Assembly (NCBI GenBank): GCA_031255075.1
Contig: JAIRTF010000015.1
Span: forward strand, 1-5,194
Source: Bifidobacteriaceae bacterium
Lineage (GTDB): Bacteria > Actinomycetota > Actinomycetes > Actinomycetales > WQXJ01
DNA length: 5,194 bases
Reading direction: 5' to 3'
Shown: positions 1 through 5,194 of the stretch, one piece after another
How the letters are laid out: each line of letters opens with the position of its first letter
Numbering within the stretch: the stretch's first letter is position 1
Notes under the pieces: generated by a model
The model's input: only the letters and a program-made list of their open reading frames with translations
What the model was told of the DNA's origin: nothing
The model's database searches: none
Translations under genes and position numbers: made by a program

Positions 1-500
1 TGGTCTGGGTTGGCCGCCAGATAGCGCAGCAACTCAAACTCTTTGTAGGTCAGGTCCAGGCTGCGGCCATGCAGTTTGACCGTGTAGGAGATCGGGTTGA
101 TGACCAGATTGCCATGGACAATGGCCTCGTCAGGGGCTGACACCGAACCGTTGAGGGCGGCGGTGGCCAGACGGATCCGGGCTTCGACTTCAGCAGGGGA
201 AGCGCCGGCCAACACAAAATCGCGAGCGCCCCATTCCTCGGTGACGGCTGTCAATGCCCCCTCGGTCACGACCAGCACCAGCGGCACAGCCGGGTTGGTT
301 ACCCGCAGCAGCCGGGCCGCCCGGCGCGCCACCTGCAAGTCCTGGCGAGCGTCCAACACAACCAACTCGGCAGCTCGTAGCCCTTCAGGCGGAAGCGATT
401 CCAGCGGCATGACCCGCACCTTGTGCGGCAGGAACTCCAGCGCGGGAAGGGCGGCACCTGGCGTCTTGGAGTCCGCCGTCAACAGGACAATCTCCGCCAT
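1..500 (-). CDS. glnR: GlnR-like atypical OmpR-family response regulator, partial (3' end outside window)
   Basis: A DNA-binding regulator; in actinobacteria GlnR is the global activator/repressor of nitrogen assimilation genes. The 166 visible residues begin MAEIVLLTADSKTP, followed by a receiver-like domain (about residues 1-115) with LVVLDARQDL at 46-55. Asp50 and Arg52 sit where GlnR has them; in GlnR, as I recall, Asp50 is not phosphorylated but makes charge contacts that hold a homodimer. VVTEGALTAVTEEWG (77-91) and SPAEVEARIRLA (101-112) also follow the GlnR pattern. The C-terminal winged-helix domain starts near residue 130 with GNLVINPISYTVKLHGR and reaches LDLTYKEFELLRYLA (148-162), typical of OmpR-type effector domains; the recognition helix is beyond the left edge. 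The start is ATG at 500-498, with a good Shine-Dalgarno sequence 5 nt upstream. It is transcribed divergently from the membrane-protein gene at 576. It could be a GlnR paralogue rather than GlnR itself, because the DNA-contacting end is not visible. Confidence 0.85.
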   Translation of the reverse strand, partial: MAEIVLLTADSKTPGAALPALEFLPHKVRVMPLESLPPEGLRAAELVVLDARQDLQVARRAARLLRVTNPAVPLVLVVTEGALTAVTEEWGARDFVLAGASPAEVEARIRLATAALNGSVSAPDEAIVHGNLVINPISYTVKLHGRSLDLTYKEFELLRYLAANPD

Positions 501-505
501 CTGGG

Positions 506-514
506 TTCCTTTTT
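506..514 (-). promoter_or_regulatory. Ribosome binding site of the glnR-like gene
   Basis: Read on the minus strand this is AAAAAGGAA followed by CCCAG and then ATG at 500. The AAGGA core and 5-nt spacing fix the ATG as the start codon. Confidence 0.65.
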
Positions 515-561
515 GTAGTGTTGTCTCGGGTCGATGTCACGCCCAACGTCCAACTTTAACC

Positions 562-570
562 AGGAAGGAG
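562..570 (+). promoter_or_regulatory. Ribosome binding site that decides the GTG start at 576
   Basis: AGGAAGGAG lies 5 nt before GTG 576. An in-frame ATG at 534 would add 14 residues but has no comparable site in front of it, and it would place this purine tract inside the coding region. Confidence 0.7.
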
Positions 571-575
571 CCCGA

Positions 576-1340
576 GTGCTGCCCTATGTTCGCCTCGGAG
601 CGATCAGCCTGGTGGCCTTCGTTCCAGCGGCGGGCCTGCTGGTTGGACTCAACTCCGATGCCCGCACGGCTTGGGTAGCGGTCACCATCTCCCTGTTGGT
701 TTTGTGCTTTTCAGTCGGTTGGCCAGCGCTGACTAATGTGCCATCTCCGAACACTGCGCGGGCGGTGCTGATCTTCACCGGGGCAGTCTCGATCAGTTTG
801 GCGATCTACCGGCCCGGCGGTCACGCCAATGTGTTGATCGCCATTGGACTTGGTTTGCCGGCGGTATTTGTCCGCGAACTGATCCGACCAGCCCCCCGGG
901 AAGGGTTGATTCCGTCAGTCACGGCCACCACCAGTGGAGTGATCGCGGTGGCCGCCTTCGGGCTGTGGGTCGCGGCGGCCAGCCTTGAGCATTTCCTGGA
1001 TCTGGCCACCATTGCGGGCACCGGCATTACCGCCGCCGGTCTGGCCTTGGCCCTGAGCCGATTCATTCCCAGCCAGCGTTGGCTCTCAGAGTTGAGCGCC
1101 CTGGCCTGCCCAATCCTGGCCTTCATCGCCGGCACCGGCATGTCCTTCGTGGTGGCTATCCCGTGGTGGGCGGGGGCGGCTGTAGCGGCCATCAGCGCGG
1201 TGGCCCCAGCCGGCATTTGGCTGGTTTCCAGCGGCAGCGGTGTCTTCAACGCCCGGCCTCATCTGGCCGATGCCGCGCTGGTCACCTTGCCATTGGCAGT
1301 GGCGGCGGTCCCAGTTTGGGCCGCGGCCTTGATGCGCTGA
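576..1340 (+). CDS. Conserved actinobacterial polytopic membrane protein of unknown function
   Basis: A 254-residue, strongly hydrophobic protein with about seven to nine membrane-spanning segments (for example near residues 5-25, 31-52, 61-78, 84-99, 115-135, and several more to the C-terminus at 254). The second segment ends in GWPAL (48-52), followed by the short loop PSP (56-58). A charged loop, FVRELIRPAPREG (98-110), separates the fourth and fifth segments. The GWP...PSP...FVREL pattern resembles, from memory, an uncharacterised family of actinobacterial membrane proteins; no catalytic or transport motif is visible, so I assign no function. The GTG at 576 is preferred to the in-frame ATG at 534 because of the AGGAAGGAG site. 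The gene is divergent from glnR across 75 bp. That arrangement makes shared regulation possible but shows nothing about nitrogen metabolism. The DUF2516-like gene begins 36 bp after its stop codon. Confidence 0.85.
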   Translation: MLPYVRLGAISLVAFVPAAGLLVGLNSDARTAWVAVTISLLVLCFSVGWPALTNVPSPNTARAVLIFTGAVSISLAIYRPGGHANVLIAIGLGLPAVFVRELIRPAPREGLIPSVTATTSGVIAVAAFGLWVAAASLEHFLDLATIAGTGITAAGLALALSRFIPSQRWLSELSALACPILAFIAGTGMSFVVAIPWWAGAAVAAISAVAPAGIWLVSSGSGVFNARPHLADAALVTLPLAVAAVPVWAAALMR

Positions 1341-1364
1341 TGGCTTGGCGCCAGCCGCTTTGAC

Positions 1365-1370
1365 TAGCCT
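1365..1370 (+). promoter_or_regulatory. Possible -10 element for a leaderless DUF2516 mRNA
   Basis: TAGCCT fits the actinobacterial -10 pattern TAnnnT and ends 6 nt before the ATG at 1377. That is the spacing expected if transcription starts at the A of the start codon. No clear -35 hexamer is seen. Support is the lack of a properly spaced ribosome binding site: the only purine-rich bases, GGTGG at 1371-1375, end one base before the ATG. Confidence 0.35.
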
Positions 1371-1376
1371 GGTGGC

Positions 1377-1718
1377 ATGGCGGAAAACCTGCAAGCGGCC
1401 CAGATGGCCGTAGTCACCGTTTTGGTGGTGGGTTGCTTTGCGGTCGAGTTGTGGGCGGTGATCTCCGGAGCCTTGGCTCCGGCCCGCGCCTATGTGGCAG
1501 CCGGCAGAATGCCCAAACCGGCCTGGATGGCATTGCTGATTGCCGCGACAGCGGTCGGCTTCGCCTCGCTTCCACCCGGTTACCTGCTGTTGCGGTGGGG
1601 ATGGATCCCGCCGATGATCGCTGTGACAGTGGCGCTGGTCTACTTGTTGATGGTTCGGCCGCAGGTCAAGCGGCCGCGGCGGCGCCGCGGGCCTAAATCA
1701 CGGCCTCCCAGCTGGTAG
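1377..1718 (+). CDS. DUF2516-like small membrane protein
   Basis: A 113-residue protein with three predicted membrane segments: about residues 10-32 (MAVVTVLVVGCFAVELWAVI region), 50-64, and 76-93. The order is first helix, then a short basic loop with a proline-aromatic end (RMPKPAW, 44-50), then two more helices ending in YLLMVRPQVK (89-98). This matches what I know of DUF2516, an actinobacterial family of about 100 residues whose last helix ends near a conserved VRP; its function is unknown. The C-terminus is a very basic tail (RPRRRRGPKSR). The start is uncertain: ATG 1377 has no well-spaced ribosome binding site and may be used on a leaderless mRNA, and ATG 1404 is in frame. The gene lies 36 bp after the upstream membrane-protein gene. 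The frame stays open after the TAG at 1716-1718 for about 44 further codons, but that stretch is Arg-rich and not convincing. Confidence 0.8.
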   Translation: MAENLQAAQMAVVTVLVVGCFAVELWAVISGALAPARAYVAAGRMPKPAWMALLIAATAVGFASLPPGYLLLRWGWIPPMIAVTVALVYLLMVRPQVKRPRRRRGPKSRPPSW

Positions 1719-1932
1719 CGAACCGGTCCGAACGGCTGGTCCCAAAGCAGCGCCCAGGTGGGCGAATTGCCGGTGAACCAGACCAGTCGAAGGCGCCGAG
1801 GTAGGCATCGGGGCGGTCCAAAGATTCAGACGCATCGGCGGACCGCGTTCGTTTGAGCCGGCGATGCGCCCAGAGCTGACGAAACGGTTACCATGGGCCC
1901 CAGATGGCCACCAGCGATGAACGGGGAATCAG
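1719..1932. other. Intergenic region between the DUF2516 gene and dtd, with coding-like minus strand
   Basis: There is no intact gene here. On the minus strand, one frame reads DASESLDRPDAYLGAFDW (1836-1783). A second frame reads LVWFTGNSPTWALLWDQPFG (1786-1727) and stays open to a TAG at 1642-1640, inside the DUF2516 gene. The two frames meet at a perfect tandem repeat of ACCAG (1777-1786, plus strand), and removing one copy would join them. This could be a decayed gene or chance. There is also a 7-bp inverted repeat, CGCATCG (1831-1837) and CGATGCG (1862-1868), with a 24-nt spacer; as a terminator this is weak. TACCAT at 1889-1894 fits TAnnnT and could be a -10 box for dtd, without a clear -35. 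Confidence 0.4.
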
Positions 1933-2358
1933 ATGAGAGCAGTCGTAGCCCGCGGGTTGGATGGGCGCTGCGAAGTGGCCGGCAAACAAGTCTCCGGCTT
2001 TCTGGGTGAAGGCCTGGTGGCATTGCTCGGCGTAACCCACGGCGACGGCGAGGATCAAGCCCAGAAGATGGCCCGCAAACTGGCCGAGCTCAAGCTGCTC
2101 CGGGGTGAGCGAAATGCCCTGGAAGCCACCGCTCCGGTCATGTTGATCAGCCAGTTCACCCTCTACGCGGACACTGCCAAAGGCCGCAAACCATCCTGGT
2201 CGAAAGCCGCCCCTGGGCCGGTGGCCGAACCGCTGGTGGAAAGGGTTGCTGAACTGCTGGAGGACCGCGGCCTGGTGGTGGCAAGAGGCGAATTCGGGGC
2301 AGACATGCAGATCACATTCACCAACGATGGCCCCGTCACCTTGGTCATAGACACCTGA
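1933..2358 (+). CDS. dtd: D-aminoacyl-tRNA deacylase (D-Tyr-tRNA deacylase)
   Basis: DTD (EC 3.1.1.96) hydrolyses D-amino acids from mischarged tRNA in the cytoplasm and acts as a homodimer, with chirality checked by a Gly-cisPro motif inserted into the partner's active site. At 141 residues it has the usual family length. Both signature motifs are present: SQFTLYAD at 73-80 and NDGPVT at 131-136 (Gly133-Pro134). KGRKPSWSKAAPGPVAEPLV (83-102) and FGADMQ are also as expected; the short middle region (RGERNALEATAPVML) resembles actinobacterial rather than E. coli DTD. The N-terminus is unusual: the common RAVVQRV is here RAVVARG, and the next residues diverge from the usual (S/A)xVxV strand. 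ATG 1933 is chosen because the conserved RAVV follows directly; GGGGA at 1924-1928 is a weak ribosome binding site. Long gaps on both sides suggest that it is transcribed alone. Confidence 0.95.
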   Translation: MRAVVARGLDGRCEVAGKQVSGFLGEGLVALLGVTHGDGEDQAQKMARKLAELKLLRGERNALEATAPVMLISQFTLYADTAKGRKPSWSKAAPGPVAEPLVERVAELLEDRGLVVARGEFGADMQITFTNDGPVTLVIDT

Positions 2359-2452
2359 TGAACAGCACTTATTTCCAGGGCTGAATTACGGTTGTTTTAC
2401 CGCACCAGGATTTGTCTGGGCCGGTCCAATGGTCCTGAATTCTGGCACCAAA

Positions 2453-2471
2453 TTGGGCGGCGGCCGCCCAA
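2453..2471. terminator. GC-rich palindrome after dtd, possible terminator
   Basis: TTGGGCGGCGGCCGCCCAA is perfectly self-complementary around one central G and can form an 8-bp stem with a 3-nt loop. It lies 95 bp after the dtd stop. No T-run follows directly (the next bases are AACGAGCACG before TTTT at 2481), so it is not a textbook intrinsic terminator. GC-rich stems without a U-tract are commonly seen after actinobacterial genes. It could instead be a protein-binding palindrome. Confidence 0.4.
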
Positions 2472-2630
2472 ACGAGCACGTTTTGCCTGGTAAGCGAACG
2501 TCCGCGCGGCATCGACCGCCAACCAATGGCGCCCAAGCGGGGCCCTGGCACCCCGGCAAAAGCCCGTCTAGCATCGAATTCAGCAGCGCTTGACAGGTGG
2601 AAACCGCGGTGCCGGACCGGGCTAAGCCGG

Positions 2631-2669
2631 CCGCCTGCGGAGTCACCGGCCAGACCTGCTGGCAGGCGG
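2631..2669 (+). repeat. Inverted repeat in the presumed pilin mRNA leader
   Basis: CCGCCTGC (2631-2638) is perfectly complementary to GCAGGCGG (2662-2669), with a 23-nt intervening loop. It lies 75-113 bp upstream of the prepilin start. The function is unknown; it may be leader RNA structure. Confidence 0.45.
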
Positions 2670-2675
2670 AACAGA

Positions 2676-2691
2676 CAGGGCAAACACCCTG
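2676..2691 (+). repeat. Short perfect hairpin in the presumed pilin mRNA leader
   Basis: CAGGG (2676-2680) and CCCTG (2687-2691) pair around the loop CAAACA. It begins 6 nt after the larger stem at 2631-2669. The 5' half and loop coincidentally spell the conserved CAGGGCAAAC of GEMM-I riboswitches, but the rest of that motif is absent. Confidence 0.4.
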
Positions 2692-2730
2692 ACACATGGG
2701 CGGCTGGCGGCCGCGGGGCTGAAACGAACC

Positions 2731-2739
2731 AAAGGCGAG
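2731..2739 (+). promoter_or_regulatory. Ribosome binding site of the prepilin gene
   Basis: AAAGGCGAG ends 4 nt before ATG 2744. It supports the 15-residue leader peptide rather than a longer one. Confidence 0.55.
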
Positions 2740-2743
2740 AATC

Positions 2744-3199
2744 ATGACCAAACACCTCAGACGGGACGGAGTCCACGATGACAGTGGCTTCTCCCTGGTC
2801 GAGTTGTTGATCGTGGTCATCATTATGGGTCTACTGGCGGCCATCGCCATTCCGCTCTTCGTCCACCAAACCAAGCGTGCCGAAGACTCCAAGGCTTTCT
2901 CCGACGTTGAACTGCTGGCCCACGAGATCAACAGCTGGTACGTCAACGAGGAAGACGACCCGGTGATCACGGTTCTCGGAACAGACCCAAGCCGGATGTA
3001 CCACATCGCCGCCACCACGGTGACGGCCCCTGGCACCGAAGACACTGCCGTCGGCCCAGCATCGCCTGGCGTTGATGCCCCCGTGCTGGTGGCCAACTCG
3101 AAATCGGATTGGTGTGTCTCTGTGACCAACCCTCGCGGCCGGTTCGGCAGTTGGAGGGCCGGCGCCACCTTTACCGTCGGCCCAGGGACTTGCTCGTAA
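2744..3199 (+). CDS. Type IV prepilin-like protein (class III N-terminal methylation signal)
   Basis: A 151-residue secreted, membrane-anchored pilin subunit or pseudopilin. The leader MTKHLRRDGVHDDSG is basic at first and ends in Gly15. The mature protein would begin FSLVELLIVVIIMGLLAAIA, with Phe at +1 and the conserved Glu at +5 (Glu20), both needed for processing by prepilin peptidase and for assembly. The hydrophobic helix runs to about residue 39 and is followed by the amphipathic part of the pilin alpha-helix (QTKRAEDSKAFSDVELLAHE). The globular part is short and acidic. Two cysteines, Cys124 (in DWCVSV) and Cys150 (second to last residue), could close a C-terminal disulfide loop like the D-region of type IV pilins. 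The mature length of 136 residues fits a major pilin. No pilus assembly genes are visible in the window, so it would rely on PilB/C/D-type proteins encoded elsewhere. A pseudopilin role cannot be excluded. Flanking gaps of 385 and 310 bp suggest an independent transcript. Confidence 0.9.
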   Translation: MTKHLRRDGVHDDSGFSLVELLIVVIIMGLLAAIAIPLFVHQTKRAEDSKAFSDVELLAHEINSWYVNEEDDPVITVLGTDPSRMYHIAATTVTAPGTEDTAVGPASPGVDAPVLVANSKSDWCVSVTNPRGRFGSWRAGATFTVGPGTCS

Positions 3200-3370
3200 C
3201 GCCGTCCGCCACTTGACCTACTGCCCTGGACCGACCCGCCGAACCAGCCCCAAGCCGTATGCTGACAGCTAACCGATGGCCTGGGAACGAGAGATTGACG
3301 TCTTCCGGGGAATGTTTGTCCGCCGGCAGGTGTTGATCCGCTCAGAAGACCGGTCCTGGGTTCCAGCGCC

Positions 3371-3410
3371 AAGGCGGACAGTTTTGTCTGCGCCTTTAGC
3401 GAACAGGCGC
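3371..3410 (+). repeat. Overlapping, mutually exclusive hairpins upstream of clpC
   Basis: AAGGCG (3371-3376) pairs with CGCCTT (3391-3396), and inside it GACA (3377-3380) pairs with TGTC (3385-3388) across a short bulge. GCGCCT (3390-3395) can instead pair with AGGCGC (3405-3410) around a 9-nt loop. In addition GGCGGACA (3373-3380) is perfectly complementary to TGTCCGCC at 3317-3324. These pairings compete for the same bases. Confidence 0.45.
3387..3404 (+). promoter_or_regulatory. ClgR-like operator upstream of clpC
   Basis: TCTGCGCCTTTAGCGAAC matches the ClgR consensus as I recall it from Corynebacterium (WNNWCGCYNANRGCGWWS) at 16 of 18 positions; the mismatches are G at position 4 and T at position 10. 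The invariant core CGC-N5-GCG and the right arm GCGAAC are intact. ClgR is a known transcriptional activator of clpC and clpP genes in several actinobacteria, and the box lies 50 bp upstream of the best -10 candidate for clpC, which suits activation. Confidence 0.5.
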
Positions 3411-3423
3411 CCATAAGGCCGAT

Positions 3424-3440
3424 TCGACAGTTAAAGTCGA
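3424..3440. repeat. Inverted repeat TCGAC-N7-GTCGA in the clpC promoter region
   Basis: Two perfect 5-bp arms (3424-3428 and 3436-3440) flank AGTTAAA. The element covers the place where the -35 box would lie for the -10 candidate at 3454, so a protein bound here could block or assist transcription. It does not match CIRCE, HAIR or CtsR sites. Confidence 0.35.
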
Positions 3441-3453
3441 TTTGGATGGGGGA

Positions 3454-3459
3454 TAGTGT
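3454..3459 (+). promoter_or_regulatory. Candidate -10 box of clpC
   Basis: TAGTGT fits TAnnnT; the overlapping GATAGT is an alternative. The -35 region 17 bp upstream (TTAAAG, 3431-3436) is poor, as expected for an activator-dependent promoter. The leader would be about 45 nt. Confidence 0.3.
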
Positions 3460-3499
3460 CTGCCGCGGGACGGCCGAGGCGACGCTCGATCCCTACGTG

Positions 3500-3508
3500 A
3501 AGGAGGAG
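3500..3508 (+). promoter_or_regulatory. Strong ribosome binding site of clpC
   Basis: AAGGAGGAG is nearly fully complementary to the 3' end of 16S rRNA and precedes ATG 3510. It predicts efficient translation. Confidence 0.7.
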
Positions 3509-3509
3509 C

Positions 3510-5194
<1,685 letters not shown>

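Larger units (their letters stand above)
2359..2743. other. 385-bp intergenic region upstream of the prepilin gene, rich in inverted repeats
   Basis: I see no convincing gene on either strand: the open frames here translate to Arg/Pro/Gly-rich or otherwise unnatural sequence. The left part probably holds the end of the dtd transcript, including the palindrome at 2453-2471. A promoter for the pilin gene could be CTGGCA (2545-2550), an 18-bp spacer and TAGCAT (2569-2574), each matching 4 of 6 consensus bases. If so, the pilin mRNA would have a leader of about 160 nt that contains the stems at 2631-2669 and 2676-2691 and a smaller stem GCGGC/GCCGC (2700-2714). Confidence 0.45.
3200..3509. other. 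310-bp intergenic region between the prepilin gene and clpC
   Basis: I see no recognised gene. A small open frame (ATG 3276 to TAA 3416, 46 codons, starting MAWEREIDVFRG) has no clear ribosome binding site; TATGCT at 3258-3263 fits a -10 pattern. Control signals for clpC are concentrated in the right half: a set of overlapping inverted repeats (3317-3410), a ClgR-like box (3387-3404), a second inverted repeat (3424-3440), a promoter candidate (3454-3459) and the ribosome binding site. I see no obvious terminator directly after the pilin stop codon. Confidence 0.5.

Noticed and set aside
512..540. GTGACA-N17-TACAAA on the minus strand, a promoter-like pair for the glnR-like gene
   Set aside because: It would place the transcription start at about 505, inside or past the ribosome binding site at 506-514, so the two signals conflict. 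The real promoter is more likely elsewhere.
97..678. Plus-strand open frame of 193 codons opposite glnR
   Set aside because: The translation is Ser/Thr/Arg/Ala-rich and unnatural, and the minus strand encodes a well-supported GlnR-like protein.
1719..1854. Possible stop-codon read-through extension of the DUF2516-like protein, in frame after TAG 1716-1718
   Set aside because: The 44 extra codons are Arg-rich and lack hydrophobic structure, and no read-through context is visible; third-position GC here is equally explained by the minus strand.
2546..2560. TGGCAC resembling the -24 half of a sigma-54 promoter
   Set aside because: The -12 TTGC half is absent at the right spacing, and actinobacteria generally lack sigma-54.
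2590..2595. Perfect -35 hexamer TTGACA upstream of the prepilin gene
   Set aside because: No -10-like sequence lies 16-19 bp downstream; the nearest TA-containing match is 27 bp away.
2675..2685. ACAGGGCAAAC, identical to the conserved 5' element of the cyclic di-GMP GEMM-I riboswitch, upstream of a pilin gene
   Set aside because: The other required parts are missing: there is no GAAA tetraloop stem, no GACGCAAAGCC and no GGUAGGUAGCGGGG-like 3' half. CAGGG instead closes a simple hairpin with CCCTG. A covariance-model search would settle it.
2526..2747. Plus-strand open frame of 73 codons ending at the prepilin start
   Set aside because: The product is an Arg/Pro/Gly-rich sequence without a ribosome binding site; it reflects GC-rich non-coding sequence.
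2386..3414. Long minus-strand open frame (342 codons) across the prepilin gene
   Set aside because: It is antisense to a canonical prepilin, its translation is low-complexity and shows no recognisable domain; long antisense frames are expected in GC-rich DNA.

Overview
The window is a chromosomal piece of a GC-rich actinobacterium (Actinomycetota). The evidence is a GlnR-type atypical response regulator, a DUF2516-type small membrane protein (a family found in actinobacteria), an actinobacterial-type D-aminoacyl-tRNA deacylase, and an ATPase that starts exactly like actinobacterial ClpC. I cannot assign a genus. I see no insertion sequence, integrase, CRISPR array, rRNA or tRNA gene.

Layout: (1) 1-500, minus strand, the N-terminal 166 residues of a GlnR-like regulator that runs off the left edge. 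(2) 576-1340, plus strand, divergent from glnR across a 75-bp gap: a conserved polytopic membrane protein with a GTG start. (3) 1377-1718, a DUF2516-like membrane protein, possibly translated from a leaderless mRNA. (4) 1719-1932, a 214-bp gap whose minus strand has protein-like stretches in two frames joined at a 5-bp tandem repeat. (5) 1933-2358, dtd. (6) 2359-2743, a 385-bp gap rich in inverted repeats, most likely the 3' end of dtd plus the upstream region of the next gene. (7) 2744-3199, a type IV prepilin-like protein. (8) 3200-3509, a 310-bp gap carrying a ClgR-like operator, alternative hairpins, a promoter candidate and a strong ribosome binding site. (9) 3510 to the right edge, the first 561 codons of clpC.

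The genes do not form one obvious pathway. glnR concerns nitrogen control, dtd translation quality control, clpC regulated proteolysis. The prepilin stands alone, without assembly ATPase, platform protein or peptidase genes nearby, so it would depend on a machine encoded elsewhere. From GTG 576 to clpC everything is on the plus strand, but the three larger gaps suggest several transcription units rather than one operon.

I found no clear undescribed multi-gene system. The parts most worth a second look are the clpC upstream region (ClgR-like box embedded in mutually exclusive hairpins), the structured region before the lone pilin gene, and the minus-strand coding-like remnant at about 1640-1890.
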